NCBI RefSeq assembly: GCF_025699125.1
Contig: NZ_JAILWC010000002.1
Coordinates: forward strand, 291,355-355,354
Direction: 5' to 3'
Length of the DNA stretch: 64,000 bases
Origin: Nitrosopumilus sp.
GTDB lineage: Archaea; Thermoproteota; Nitrososphaeria; Nitrososphaerales; Nitrosopumilaceae
The notes beneath the pieces were generated by a model. The model made no database searches. It was not told where the DNA came from and saw only the letters and a program-made list of their open reading frames with translations. Every line of letters starts with the position of its first letter. The first letter of the stretch is position 1. This document shows, piece by piece, positions 35,909 through 45,479 of the stretch. Made by a program: the position numbers and the translations under genes.

Positions 35909-36994
35909 GTGGAAGATAGAACAAAACTAAAGACGGGCTATACCACAGGTAGCTGTGCAACTGCGGCAGCTAAGGCAGCATTATTATCAATTATTGATCA
36001 GAAAAAAATAGAAAATATAGAGATATTGTTACCCAAACGGTCTTTTATTCAGATTCCAGTGCATTCATGTGAATTTGGATCTGATAAAGCAAAATGCTCT
36101 GTAATTAAAGATGGTGGAGATGATCCTGATGTAACACATGGTGCTGAAATTATTGTAGAGTTGTCACTTACAGATAAAATAAACCAACTTGAGATAGACG
36201 GAGGTGAAGGTGTAGGTATTGTTACTAAGCCAGGCTTGGGACTAGAGATTAACAAAGCTGCAATTAATCCAGTTCCAAAAAAAATGATTAATGAAAATTT
36301 AAGAGAAATTGGAGAAAAAATTCTTGTGCAAAAAGGAATTAAAGTAATTATTTCTGTTCCCAAAGGAAGAGAGTTAGGCCCTAAAACAGATAATCCAAGA
36401 TTAGGAATCATTAATGGAATTTCTATTTTAGGAACTAGTGGAATAGTAATTCCATTCTCTACAGCATCATATGCAGCATCAATAAGACAAAATCTAGATG
36501 TAGCAATTGCAATGGGAAATGATACAGTTGTACTTACAACTGGTGGAAGAAGTGAAGATTTTGCAAAAAAAATAGTAAACTTGCCTGATCATTGCTTTGT
36601 GCAAATGGGAGATTTTTCAGGATATACAATTCAGCAATGCGCTAAAAAGAATATCAAAAAAGCATATGTTGTAGGATTTATTGGGAAACTGGCAAAAATG
36701 GCTGCAGGAGTTAAACAAACTCATGTTAAAGGTTCTAAAGTAGACATGATGTTTCTAGCAAAACTAGCAGAAAAAGCAAATGCCAATGAGAATGTAATAG
36801 AGAGCATTAAAAAAGCAAATACTGCAAGGCATGTTTCTGAAATTATTATGGAAAACAATGTGGATGGATTTTTTGAGTTGATTTGTACTGAAACATACAA
36901 GCATATGAGAAATCATTCAGAACAAAAAGTTCCAATCGATGTTATTTTGTTTGATTTTGATGGAAATATTTTGGCTAGAAAATCAGAAGAGTAA
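35909..36994 (+). CDS. cbiD: Cobalt-precorrin-5B C(1)-methyltransferase CbiD
   Basis: A 361-residue CbiD. It begins with KTGYTTGSCATAAAKAAL, the family signature, and has DGGDDPDVTHGAEI and the VVLTTGGRSE stretch. CbiD adds the C-1 methyl group from SAM in the anaerobic-type cobalamin route. The start is GTG. It opens the cbiD-cbiG-cbiX-cbiC run, with 31 bp to the cbiG ATG. Ends in FDFDGNILARK, normal for the length. The operon supports corrin synthesis in the cytoplasm. Confidence 0.95.
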   Translation: MEDRTKLKTGYTTGSCATAAAKAALLSIIDQKKIENIEILLPKRSFIQIPVHSCEFGSDKAKCSVIKDGGDDPDVTHGAEIIVELSLTDKINQLEIDGGEGVGIVTKPGLGLEINKAAINPVPKKMINENLREIGEKILVQKGIKVIISVPKGRELGPKTDNPRLGIINGISILGTSGIVIPFSTASYAASIRQNLDVAIAMGNDTVVLTTGGRSEDFAKKIVNLPDHCFVQMGDFSGYTIQQCAKKNIKKAYVVGFIGKLAKMAAGVKQTHVKGSKVDMMFLAKLAEKANANENVIESIKKANTARHVSEIIMENNVDGFFELICTETYKHMRNHSEQKVPIDVILFDFDGNILARKSEE

Positions 36995-37025
36995 GGTATT
37001 TTATTAAAGTTGGAAGGTTTTGATT

Positions 37026-38078
37026 ATGGATAAAACTTCAGTTCTTGCAATTACTAAAAATGGAGTAAAAATTGGAGAGAATCTTAAAAAAATATTTCCT
37101 GACTGGAATATCTTTGCACCCTCAAAATTTTCAAATGAAAGAAAGGACATTATTTGGTATCACGAACCTACATCAGAGAAAATAGTTGAACTTTTTAAGA
37201 ACAGTAATGCCCTGATATGCCTCTTTTCTTTGGGTGCCGTAATTAGGCTGATTGCACCTCATTTGAAAGATAAAAAAACAGATCCGGCCGTAATTGTAAT
37301 TGACGATAAAACAAATTTTGTAATTAGTGTATTATCAGGACATATTGGAGGAGCAAATGAGTTAACTCAAGAAATCGCAGATAAATTACAAGCATTACCA
37401 GTTGTCACTACTGCAGCAGATGTTAACAAAACCATAGCAGTGGATCTTGTTGGAAGAGAATTTAATTGGAAAATAGATGATGATTCAACTGTCACAAAGA
37501 TTAGTGCACACATGGTAAATGAAGAGCCAATAGGGGTATTTCAGGATGCAGGTAACAAAAATTGGTTCAAGGAATTACCAAAGAACGTTTCAATTTATAA
37601 AAATCTAGATGATTTAAAAAAATCAAACTCAAAAGCGTATCTAATTATTTCTGACAGAGTAGTTGACAAAGAACTATACAAAGAGTCTGTGATTTATCGT
37701 CCTCCAAGCTTAGTCATAGGAATTGGATTACATTGGGATACCACAAAAGAAACAATCAAAGAAGGAATCGAAAATTGTTTAGAAAAGTTCAAGCTCAGCC
37801 CAAAATCTATTGCAAAATTAGTCTCAATCAAAAAACCTCAAGACGTGCAAGGATTGATTGATCTTGGAAAAGAAATGAGAATTCCAGTAGAGTACGTAAA
37901 CAGGGAGGATTTAGCTGAGATATCTGCGCCAAATCCATCAGATACTGTCAAAGCATTTGAGGGAACTGCAAGTGTTTCAGAGGCTGCCGCAATGAAAGTT
38001 TCTGGAGGAGAGTTGATTGTAGAAAAGCAGAAATTCCCACCTAATTTGACTATAGCAATAGCGAGGATTGTGAATTGA
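37026..38078 (+). CDS. cbiG: Cobalt-precorrin-5A hydrolase CbiG
   Basis: About 350 residues from the ATG at 37026; a TTG two codons earlier is also in frame. The N-terminal CbiG domain has LICLFSLGAVIRLIAP and LSGHIGGANELTQEIA. The C-terminal domain opens VIGIGLHWDTTKETI and carries the EYVNREDLAEISAPNPS motif. CbiG opens the delta-lactone of cobalt-precorrin-5A and releases acetaldehyde. It overlaps the start of cbiX by 4 bp, so translation is coupled. Confidence 0.94.
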   Translation: MDKTSVLAITKNGVKIGENLKKIFPDWNIFAPSKFSNERKDIIWYHEPTSEKIVELFKNSNALICLFSLGAVIRLIAPHLKDKKTDPAVIVIDDKTNFVISVLSGHIGGANELTQEIADKLQALPVVTTAADVNKTIAVDLVGREFNWKIDDDSTVTKISAHMVNEEPIGVFQDAGNKNWFKELPKNVSIYKNLDDLKKSNSKAYLIISDRVVDKELYKESVIYRPPSLVIGIGLHWDTTKETIKEGIENCLEKFKLSPKSIAKLVSIKKPQDVQGLIDLGKEMRIPVEYVNREDLAEISAPNPSDTVKAFEGTASVSEAAAMKVSGGELIVEKQKFPPNLTIAIARIVN

Positions 38079-38827
38079 AGCGAGGATTATTACTAATTGA
38101 CAGAGGAAGCAGGGAAAGGGAGGCATCTGAGGAATTAGAGGCCATTTGTCAAGGAATTAAGAAGAAAGGAGATTATGTTTTTACTGATTTTTGCTTTCTT
38201 GAGGTAGAGCCACCATATATTGAAGATGGTATTTCTAAATGTCTCAAAGAGGATATTGATTCATTGACTATAGTTCCTTATTTTTTGTATCCAGGTAAAA
38301 AAGTAAAAAATGCAGTAACAGACGTAATGAAGTTCCAAAAAGACACGAATGTGAAATTTGTTGTTACAAAACCAATGAGTATGCATAAAACTCTAGTTGA
38401 CATAGTAGAAAATAGAATATCTACAACATTAGAAGAAAATAATGTAGAACTTTCAAAAAAAGATGTAGATGTAATGATAATTGGACACGGTAGTAAAGAT
38501 CCTAATGCACAAATGTCATTGAATTACATTGTAAATGAATTAAAACATTTGTATAGAAATGTAAGCAGGTGTTGGTTAGAAATAGAACAGCCAGATATTG
38601 TTGAAGGAATCAAAAAGTGTGAGAAAGACAATCCCAAGGTGTTGATTATTGTTTTTTACTTTCTTCACGAAGGAGCTCATGTAAAAACAGATATCAATAA
38701 TGATTTGTTTCCTGCATTAGAAAATTCCAAGATGAAAAAAACTTTCATTACCAAACATTTGGGAAGTGATCAAAAAATGATAGACTTGATATTAGAAAGA
38801 GCAAAGGAAGTAGAAAATGCAAACTAA
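38075..38827 (+). CDS. cbiX: Sirohydrochlorin cobaltochelatase-like CbiX, two-domain
   Basis: A 250-residue two-half chelatase. The C-terminal half has IIGHGSKDPNAQ and HEGAHVKTDI, which supply both metal-handling His residues. In the N-terminal half the equivalent sites read IDRGSREREA and YPGKKVKNAV, with Arg and Lys where His is usual, so only the second half looks catalytic. It inserts Co2+ into sirohydrochlorin at the start of the anaerobic pathway. Start TTG overlapping the cbiG stop; cbiC starts 11 bp before the stop of this gene. Confidence 0.88.
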   Translation: MKRGLLLIDRGSREREASEELEAICQGIKKKGDYVFTDFCFLEVEPPYIEDGISKCLKEDIDSLTIVPYFLYPGKKVKNAVTDVMKFQKDTNVKFVVTKPMSMHKTLVDIVENRISTTLEENNVELSKKDVDVMIIGHGSKDPNAQMSLNYIVNELKHLYRNVSRCWLEIEQPDIVEGIKKCEKDNPKVLIIVFYFLHEGAHVKTDINNDLFPALENSKMKKTFITKHLGSDQKMIDLILERAKEVENAN

Positions 38828-39458
38828 GAAAGGTCAATCTATTGAAGATGCAAGCATGCAAATGATTGAAGATGAAATTGGTGCACACCAGTATAATGAG
38901 AAAGAATGGCCCATTGTCAGAAGAATAATTCATTCAACGGCAGATTTTGATTTTGCGGATAAAAATAAAATAATTTTTCACAAAGATGCAATTCAAAGTG
39001 GCATGAATGCTTTGAGAAACGGTTGTAGCATAGTAGTTGATGTGAATGGAGTGATAGGCGGACTGAATAAACAAAATCCCAAAGATTTTGGAAATAAAAT
39101 AGTTTGTAATATTTCGAGTCCTGAAATTATGGAATTGGCAAAAAAAGAAGGAAAAACACGTTCTCAGGTATCAATGAGAGCTGCCATATCAGATATTGAG
39201 GGAGGAGTTGTGGCAATTGGAAATGCACCCACCGCCTTGCTGGAAGTGATTCAGATGGTAAAAGAAGGCATAGTCAAGCCTGCATTGATTATTGGAATTC
39301 CAGTAGGATTCATCTGTGCCTCAGAATCAAAAGAGGAGCTATCAAAGTTAGAAGAAATTCCATTTATTACAAATATTGGTAGAAAAGGTGGAAGTTCATC
39401 AGCTTCTGCAATAATTAATGCAATATTCAAGCTTATTAGAGCAGAATCATCGTCTTGA
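38817..39458 (+). CDS. cbiC: Cobalt-precorrin-8 methylmutase CbiC
   Basis: A 213-residue CbiC/CobH. The active-site region FADKNKIIFHKDAI and the HSTADFDF segment with the conserved His are present, and VAIGNAPTALLEVI and GRKGGSSSASAIINAI close the fold. It moves a methyl group from C-11 to C-12 to make cobyrinate. It overlaps cbiX by 11 bp, making it the last gene of this operon; its 3' end overlaps the convergent cbiA gene by 12 bp. Confidence 0.95.
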   Translation: MQTKKGQSIEDASMQMIEDEIGAHQYNEKEWPIVRRIIHSTADFDFADKNKIIFHKDAIQSGMNALRNGCSIVVDVNGVIGGLNKQNPKDFGNKIVCNISSPEIMELAKKEGKTRSQVSMRAAISDIEGGVVAIGNAPTALLEVIQMVKEGIVKPALIIGIPVGFICASESKEELSKLEEIPFITNIGRKGGSSSASAIINAIFKLIRAESSS

Positions 39459-40802
39459 ATATTCCAAGCAATTTTTAACAAAAATTTTGGCATAGTTGGA
39501 GCTATCAAAGTAGAGATGACCGTATGATGCAAGTGTGTTGTATTCAATCATCCCGTCTTGATGTTTTTTTATTCCCTCGCCAATTTCCAAAGTATAGGCA
39601 AATTTAGAGTCATTAGAAACTGAATCTAATTGAGAATAATGAAATTCGTGACCCTGAAAATTGTGTAATTTTTCTGAAATTAGATTTTTCTGACAAATTC
39701 TTCCTTTGGTATAGTTTAGTCTCATTTTTTTTGTCATTTTTGTTTCAGCATCAAATATGCCCACCATCTTGTGTTTTTTAGTATTAGATAGAATAGACTT
39801 TGTCAGATACATCAGACCACCACATTCTGCATAAATTGGTAAATTATCTTCAGATAATTTTTTAATAGTTTTTTTCATAATTTGATTTTTTTCTAATGAA
39901 CTACCTAAAATCTCAGGAAACCCCCCTCCAATGTATAATCCATCACATTTTGGAATTTCTCTATCTTCCACTGGACTAAAAAATTTAAGATTAGCCCCTT
40001 CACGTTGCAATGCTTTTAGATTGTCTTGATAATAGAAATTAAATGAAGTGTCAAGTGCTACTGCAATTGTAGTTTTTGTTTTTTTAGCGATAGGTTTTGG
40101 TTTTTTTTCTAATGGAGTTGCACTTTTTGAAATTTTAATTATTTGTTGAACATCTACATATTGTGAAATGATTTTTGAAATTCTTTGAATTTTAGTTTTT
40201 AGTGATTTATCATCTAGTGTTGAAATCAATCCAAGATGACGCGATTCTAAATTTAATTCCGGATTCTTTGGAATAATACCTATGATTGGGATTTTAGTTT
40301 TTTCTAATGCACTTTTGCACAAAAGCTCATGCTTTTTACTTCCTATTTTATTTAGAATTATGCCTACAATTCCTGAATTTCTGTGAAATTTAATAAAACC
40401 AAGTGCTGTTGCAGCAATTGAGCGCGATGTTTTACTTGCATCTAAAACCAGTATCACAGGAGATTTCGTAATAGAGGCCACATGATGTGTACTAGCATAA
40501 TTTGTATCTCCACCAAATCCATCATAGTATCCCATTACGCCTTCAATCACAGATATGTTAGAGTTTGAATTTAAAACAAAACTATCTAATAGATGGTTTT
40601 TTCCCATTAACCATACATCCAAGTTGTACGTTTCTTTTTTTGAAACACTTGAAAGGTAACTAGGATCAATATAATCAGGACCCACTTTAAAGGGTTGAAC
40701 AGAATAACCTTCTTTTTGTAGAGAATGAATTATCGAACATGTAATGGATGTTTTTCCAACTCCACTTGTTGCACCTGCAATTACAATTCTAGGAATTTTC
40801 AA
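39447..40802 (-). CDS. cbiA: Cobyrinate a,c-diamide synthase CbiA
   Basis: A 451-residue enzyme. The N-terminal ATPase domain has the P-loop-like AGATSGVGKTSITCSII and FKVGPDYIDPSYLS. The C-terminal class I glutamine amidotransferase domain carries the nucleophile region IYAECGGLMYL and GHEFHYSQL with the catalytic His. It amidates the a and c side chains of cobyrinate. It converges on cbiC rather than lying in the same operon, and the adenosyltransferase that uses its product is encoded divergently just beyond its start. Confidence 0.95.
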   Translation of the reverse strand: MKIPRIVIAGATSGVGKTSITCSIIHSLQKEGYSVQPFKVGPDYIDPSYLSSVSKKETYNLDVWLMGKNHLLDSFVLNSNSNISVIEGVMGYYDGFGGDTNYASTHHVASITKSPVILVLDASKTSRSIAATALGFIKFHRNSGIVGIILNKIGSKKHELLCKSALEKTKIPIIGIIPKNPELNLESRHLGLISTLDDKSLKTKIQRISKIISQYVDVQQIIKISKSATPLEKKPKPIAKKTKTTIAVALDTSFNFYYQDNLKALQREGANLKFFSPVEDREIPKCDGLYIGGGFPEILGSSLEKNQIMKKTIKKLSEDNLPIYAECGGLMYLTKSILSNTKKHKMVGIFDAETKMTKKMRLNYTKGRICQKNLISEKLHNFQGHEFHYSQLDSVSNDSKFAYTLEIGEGIKKHQDGMIEYNTLASYGHLYFDSSNYAKIFVKNCLEYSRR

Positions 40803-40888
40803 TTTGAATGACTATAATCATTTTTTATTTAAACTGATACCTTTGGGTAATACTCAATGTTTTTAGCAAGACTGTTTGGATAGGAATT

Positions 40889-41419
40889 ATGAAAGACGGA
40901 TTAACCATTGTATACACAGGAAAAGGTAAAGGAAAAACCACTGCAGCATTAGGAATTGCATTAAGAGCAGTTGGATATGAAAAGAGGATTTGTATGATCC
41001 AATTTATCAAGGGTTCATGGCATTATGGCGAGATGGACTCATCAAAAAGACTAGAGCCCGAATTTGAAATGGTTGCAGTTGGTAAAGGGTTTGTAGGAAT
41101 TATAGATGATAAGAGTTCAAAAGAAGAACATAAAGAGATTGCCAATGAGGCCATAAAAATTAGCAATGAGAAAATACAATCAGGAAAATATGATATTGTA
41201 ATTTTGGATGAGATCAATTATGCAGTTAATCTTGGTTTAATTCCAGTAAATGACGTTTTAAATTTAATAAAGTCAAAACCGCAAGAAGTAGACTTGGTAT
41301 TAACCGGAAATTATGCCAAAGACGAAGTAATCAATCTAGCTGATCTAGTTACTGAAATGAGAGAGATAAAGCATCCATTTCAGAAGGGCATTAAGGCTAA
41401 GAAAGGTATCGATTTCTAG
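40889..41419 (+). CDS. cobO: Corrinoid adenosyltransferase, CobO/BtuR type
   Basis: A 176-residue ATP:corrinoid adenosyltransferase. The P-loop is TGKGKGKTTAALG near residue 11, and the ligands for corrinoid and Mg are in VILDEINYAVNLGLI, then LVLTGNYA. It adds the 5'-deoxyadenosyl group to cob(I)yrinate a,c-diamide. Length is typical. It lies divergent from cbiA, with a shared 86-bp promoter region, so the two successive pathway steps may be regulated together. Confidence 0.94.
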   Translation: MKDGLTIVYTGKGKGKTTAALGIALRAVGYEKRICMIQFIKGSWHYGEMDSSKRLEPEFEMVAVGKGFVGIIDDKSSKEEHKEIANEAIKISNEKIQSGKYDIVILDEINYAVNLGLIPVNDVLNLIKSKPQEVDLVLTGNYAKDEVINLADLVTEMREIKHPFQKGIKAKKGIDF

Positions 41420-41458
41420 CCAGCAACATTAATTTACGCATGAAAAGTTTTAGAAGAA

Positions 41459-42256
41459 ATGTCCACTGAAATACAAGAAATGCCTGAGCAGGGAGAAATT
41501 GTTCTTGCTACTGTTACAAAAGTAATGGATCATGGTGCATATGTTACACTGGATGAATATGATGATATTCAAGGATTTTTGCATATTTCAGAGATTGCCC
41601 CAGGTTGGATTAGATCAGTTAGTAGATTTGTCAAAGATGGGGAGAAAAAAGTACTGCTAGTAAAGAAAGTAAATTCCAAACGAGGAGACATAGATCTATC
41701 ACTAAAACAAGTATCAAAAGATCAGAAAAAGCAAAAACTGAAAGAAGTCAAAAAGTTTGAGAAAGGTAAAACTCTATTACAGAATGTTCAGGAAAAAGCA
41801 AAACTAACTGATGAAGAAATTGAAAAATTAGAAGACAGTATTTATTCCAGATTTGATTCTGTGTATGATGCATTTATAGAGATTGGAAGAAATGGGATCG
41901 AGTCTGTGAAAGATCTTAAACTTGCAAAAAAGACTGCAACTGTAATTGGAGAAATATGCTCCAAAATTAAACTCCCATCAGTTGAAATTAGAGGAATAAT
42001 GGAAATTACAAGTGATAAATCAGACGGAGTTGAAATAATTAAAAAAATATTACTTGATGCAATCAAAAAAGATCCTACAATAGATATTACTTATTTGGGT
42101 GCACCAAAATACAGACTGTCAATTACTGCAGAGAATTTTAAATCTGCAGAAAAATCGTTAAAACCAATTATAGAAGAGATTCAAGATAACATAGAAAAGA
42201 AAAAAGGCTCATTCAAATTCACTAGAGAAGAATCAAAGAAAACAAGAGAGAATTAA
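41459..42256 (+). CDS. Translation initiation factor aIF2, alpha subunit
   Basis: A 265-residue protein with an N-terminal S1 domain ([20 protein letters not shown] and [17 protein letters not shown]), a helical middle domain, and a C-terminal alpha-beta domain ([19 protein letters not shown]). aIF2-alpha binds aIF2-gamma, stabilises initiator tRNA binding, and lies in the cytoplasm. The gamma subunit is encoded about 4 kb downstream. It is followed after one base by the Nop10 gene, a typical archaeal pair. Length is normal. Confidence 0.95.
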   Translation: MSTEIQEMPEQGEIVLATVTKVMDHGAYVTLDEYDDIQGFLHISEIAPGWIRSVSRFVKDGEKKVLLVKKVNSKRGDIDLSLKQVSKDQKKQKLKEVKKFEKGKTLLQNVQEKAKLTDEEIEKLEDSIYSRFDSVYDAFIEIGRNGIESVKDLKLAKKTATVIGEICSKIKLPSVEIRGIMEITSDKSDGVEIIKKILLDAIKKDPTIDITYLGAPKYRLSITAENFKSAEKSLKPIIEEIQDNIEKKKGSFKFTREESKKTREN

Positions 42257-42257
42257 A

Positions 42258-42413
42258 ATGAAATTTCAATTAAGAAAATGCATTAAATGTAATCAGTACA
42301 CTTTGAAAGAAAAATGTCCAAGATGTGGTGAAAAAACAATTTCTGCACATCCAGCTAAATTTTCACCTGATGATAAATACATGAGATATAGGTTAGCTGA
42401 GAGATATAACTAG
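42258..42413 (+). CDS. nop10: Ribosome biogenesis protein Nop10
   Basis: A 51-residue protein beginning [16 protein letters not shown], with CPRCGEKT completing the four-cysteine zinc ribbon, then the conserved linker [15 protein letters not shown]. Nop10 is a core part of the box H/ACA ribonucleoprotein that makes pseudouridine in rRNA. It follows aIF2-alpha by one base and is co-transcribed. Confidence 0.94.
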   Translation: MKFQLRKCIKCNQYTLKEKCPRCGEKTISAHPAKFSPDDKYMRYRLAERYN

Positions 42414-42417
42414 AAAT

Positions 42418-44553
42418 TTAATTTAATGGGACATAATCCTTGTTTATTTCATAAACAAATACTCCAATTACTTGCCCACCTTTTTCAGTGTCAAAACTTG
42501 GTGAAGAATACACCAATCTTAATGGTCCATCTCCATCTTCAGGGAATTTGATATCTTTTGTATAAATTCCAGTAAATCCTGGTTGATAGGCTTGTGATTG
42601 CTGATTGTTTGCCAAGTTAACATATCCTAATGGTGTAAACGGAGTCATTTTACCCAATAGCGTCTCATTCCAAAAATAATCGGTCCCACTTACACCGTCA
42701 GAATGAAGATATTTTGGCAAAGGCTCACTAGCAATTCTCATGAACCATTGTTTTTTTGATTCATCTCCACCCCCACCAAGAGTATAAAGTGGTTGATCGC
42801 CATTATCGATTCCCAGTCTTTGACCAACTATAAAAATAACAACATAATCAGATTCCATTTCAAGTAACATTTTTACCCCATTATCAACAGTACTTAGAAA
42901 AGCAGAAGCTATTTTTTTAATTATATGATCATTTAGAGTTGAATTGTCTGCAAGAGAGGCTCTCTCTGCTTTGGTTTGAATCCAATATCCGTAATCCCAC
43001 CAAGTTGCAATGACTGCATCTTTTTCAGTATTATTTTTAATCCACTCCAAAGTATCAGTCCAATCAGTTGTACTAATTCTGTAGGTACTCCCCCCATTAA
43101 GGATTGTAGGAGGATTGTTTGAAGTGGAAAAAACATTTCCGTTAGCAGGAAAAATTACCGGGATGGTAAGGAGCAACACCACACCAATTAGAAATGACGA
43201 TTTTATGAAAATATTTTTGGATAGTTTGATTTCTGTTGTATGGGAAAATAATTCTTTTATTAATACAGAGAGTCCTATAGAAGATAAAATAATTATGGAT
43301 ATTGACGCAAATACCTCCAATCTTACAAATGCAGAACTAACATAAACTCCAATCAGTCCCATGATTAATGCAAATGAAATCATATCATTTTCTATAAATT
43401 TCGATTTGTTGGAATTTTTCAGAATTATCCAAATTCCTAATCCGGCAAAGATCATCAATATTGAATGAAAGAGGAATGATTGTCCAATTGTGGTTGTTGC
43501 GTGTTCAGAAACAGAATCAACAAGTGGATCCGAAGCTATCAAAAACGGATTAATCGCATTCAGATATCTATGGCTAGGAAGTTGAACAAATTGTGAATCT
43601 GCGTTTACAATAAGAAAGCTTGGTCCAATTACCAGTATTGCTGCTAGAAAAATCAGTCCGTTTCTATTTTTAGATCTTTCATTGCTTTTGTTTTGAATTA
43701 CTATACAAGAAACTAAGAAAACAGTAGGAATAATTAATGATAGTCCTCCCAATCCCAAAATAAAATTTGTTCCCAGTCTTTCAAATCCAAGAGATGTGAT
43801 AACAGCAGAAGATGTGAAAAGTGGAATTGCCCATAATAGAAATTTATGATCAGTTCGTAAGAACGGTAATGTTAAAAAGAAAATTCCTATTGGGATAATG
43901 AAAAATTGATCCCCTCCCCATGCAGATAGACCAAATATCATAAAGATTCCCGAAGTAATTATTTTTGGAATGGAGATTTTAGGATTTTTTGATTTTATTC
44001 CACTCAAAAGAAGATAGATTGCTAAAACGCTAAAAAATAATCCCAGTGGTTCTGATTTGAACCAACCAATTTGACCACGAATGATAACAGGTAATGAAAT
44101 TGAAAAAAGTAATGAGGCAAACAGTCCAGCTGTAGTTCCTCCAATAACTCTAACTAAAGCAAACACAACAACTGCAGTTAAGGATCCAAAAATTACCGGA
44201 AACAAAATAGTGAAATCATACAGACTTCCACCCCCACCAAAAATCCAATAAGTTGTTGCCGCTGTCATATGTAACATGACTTGGGAAGTTTGGGATACAT
44301 CTCTTCCATGAGGATACCAACTCAGATCATCGTTCCACTCAAAGTATGAATTAATTCCGTTTTCTACAACATATTGTGTAGCTCTATAGTTAAAGAAAGG
44401 ATCAAATTCATTTAGTTCCCATCCGTAACTTGCAGGCTGTGATCTAATCAAAAAGGAAATCGAAAAAGAAAGTGACAAAATTCCAATGATTAAGAGATGA
44501 TTTAATTTAAAATCAAAGGTTCCAATCGAAAATAATTTGACGTGTGAATTCAA
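42418..44553 (-). CDS. aglB: Oligosaccharyltransferase AglB (STT3 family)
   Basis: A 711-residue membrane enzyme with about 12-13 hydrophobic segments and a C-terminal soluble domain. The catalytic region opens with GWELNEFDPFFNYRAT, whose Asp matches the first metal/acceptor motif. WWDYG in ATWWDYGYWI is the universal STT3 motif that reads the Asn-x-Ser/Thr sequon. It moves the lipid-linked glycan to exported proteins. It lies 4 bp from the convergent Nop10 stop. The large exported proteins at the right end are likely substrates. Confidence 0.95.
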   Translation of the reverse strand: MNSHVKLFSIGTFDFKLNHLLIIGILSLSFSISFLIRSQPASYGWELNEFDPFFNYRATQYVVENGINSYFEWNDDLSWYPHGRDVSQTSQVMLHMTAATTYWIFGGGGSLYDFTILFPVIFGSLTAVVVFALVRVIGGTTAGLFASLLFSISLPVIIRGQIGWFKSEPLGLFFSVLAIYLLLSGIKSKNPKISIPKIITSGIFMIFGLSAWGGDQFFIIPIGIFFLTLPFLRTDHKFLLWAIPLFTSSAVITSLGFERLGTNFILGLGGLSLIIPTVFLVSCIVIQNKSNERSKNRNGLIFLAAILVIGPSFLIVNADSQFVQLPSHRYLNAINPFLIASDPLVDSVSEHATTTIGQSFLFHSILMIFAGLGIWIILKNSNKSKFIENDMISFALIMGLIGVYVSSAFVRLEVFASISIIILSSIGLSVLIKELFSHTTEIKLSKNIFIKSSFLIGVVLLLTIPVIFPANGNVFSTSNNPPTILNGGSTYRISTTDWTDTLEWIKNNTEKDAVIATWWDYGYWIQTKAERASLADNSTLNDHIIKKIASAFLSTVDNGVKMLLEMESDYVVIFIVGQRLGIDNGDQPLYTLGGGGDESKKQWFMRIASEPLPKYLHSDGVSGTDYFWNETLLGKMTPFTPLGYVNLANNQQSQAYQPGFTGIYTKDIKFPEDGDGPLRLVYSSPSFDTEKGGQVIGVFVYEINKDYVPLN

Positions 44554-44626
44554 TATTTTGAATCGTTTGTGTGTGTTTATTACTCTTTTTAAAAAAATTA
44601 ATGTCTATTTCAAAAAATATGTGTGG

Positions 44627-45073
44627 CTATGGAGCATATCTCCCTTCAAGCTTTGCTTCAGCATGTATATGATTTTTCATTGATTTTTCTAGATCAGTTT
44701 TTGTTGAATTTTGTTCCAAATCTAATTTAGTATCTAATGCATAAAGTTTGAAGATATAGAGATGTTCCTTATCTGGGGGAGCCGGTCCACCATAACCAAT
44801 TTCACCAAAATCAGTCTTACCTTCAACCGAACCTTCAGGTATTGAATTTTCTTTAATTTCTTGTGTGTTTGAAGGAATGTTCCATAAAACCCAATGAACC
44901 CAAACTTTGCCAACTGCTTTCATTGCATCAGGATCATCCATGATTAAAGCCAACGATTTTGTTCCTTCTGGAACTTTATCAATGAATAACGGAGGACTAG
45001 AATTTTCGTTTTTATATCCATATTTTCTTGGAATGTTTTGTCCATTTTTAAAAGCAGGACTGGCAATAATCAT
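44627..45073 (-). CDS. PEBP family protein (YbhB/YbcL-like)
   Basis: A 148-residue protein of the phosphatidylethanolamine-binding protein family. It has KYGYKNENSSPPLFIDKVPEG, the anion-pocket stretch MDDPDAMKAVGKVWVHWVLW, and GYGGPAPPDKEHLYIFKLYA with the GxxPP and H signature. No signal peptide, so it should be cytoplasmic. The bacterial and archaeal members have no agreed role. It stands alone between aglB and the PIN gene. Confidence 0.9.
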   Translation of the reverse strand: MIIASPAFKNGQNIPRKYGYKNENSSPPLFIDKVPEGTKSLALIMDDPDAMKAVGKVWVHWVLWNIPSNTQEIKENSIPEGSVEGKTDFGEIGYGGPAPPDKEHLYIFKLYALDTKLDLEQNSTKTDLEKSMKNHIHAEAKLEGRYAP

Positions 45074-45110
45074 ATCAACAATCTTTAAAGAAAGTCTAAG
45101 TTAAATTTTT

Positions 45111-45479
45111 CTAAGATTCTAAGACAATTTTGTCACTTGATAAGGAAATTACTGATCCTCCAGCTTGTTTGATCTGTTTTTTTAATGCCTTATCCATTGT
45201 TCCAATAATTGAATGATTAATTTTTACATAATCCAATAGTTCCTTATCTGCAAAACTTCCACAAATAGGAATTGTTTTTAAATTTTTTATGAAATTTAGA
45301 GTCATAGTAATGTCTTGTTTTTTTTCAGCGATTTTTTGCAATTTATTCAACTCTGCCAGTACTACTTCTGGAACAACAAATGAAATTGATCCTATCTCAA
45401 CATCAAGATTGTCAATGTTTTTGATTCGTTTAGTTGCTAAATGGATTAGAAAGTTAGTATCACAGATTACTTCAACCAA
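45111..45479 (-). CDS. PIN-domain nuclease, Fcf1/Utp24-like
   Basis: A 122-residue PIN domain. It opens VICDTNFLIHLA with the first catalytic Asp; further acidic residues come in VVPEVVLAELNKL and in IIGTMDKALKKQ. The arrangement matches the archaeal Fcf1/Utp24-like group, relatives of the nuclease that cuts pre-18S rRNA, and it has no antitoxin beside it. Its start overlaps the 3' end of the aIF2-gamma gene by 8 bp, a common archaeal arrangement. A toxin role is unlikely. Confidence 0.85.
   Translation of the reverse strand: MVEVICDTNFLIHLATKRIKNIDNLDVEIGSISFVVPEVVLAELNKLQKIAEKKQDITMTLNFIKNLKTIPICGSFADKELLDYVKINHSIIGTMDKALKKQIKQAGGSVISLSSDKIVLES

Noticed and set aside
45111..45479. PIN protein as a toxin of a VapBC pair
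   Set aside because: No antitoxin gene is adjacent, and the place next to aIF2-gamma and eS6 fits an Fcf1-like rRNA nuclease.
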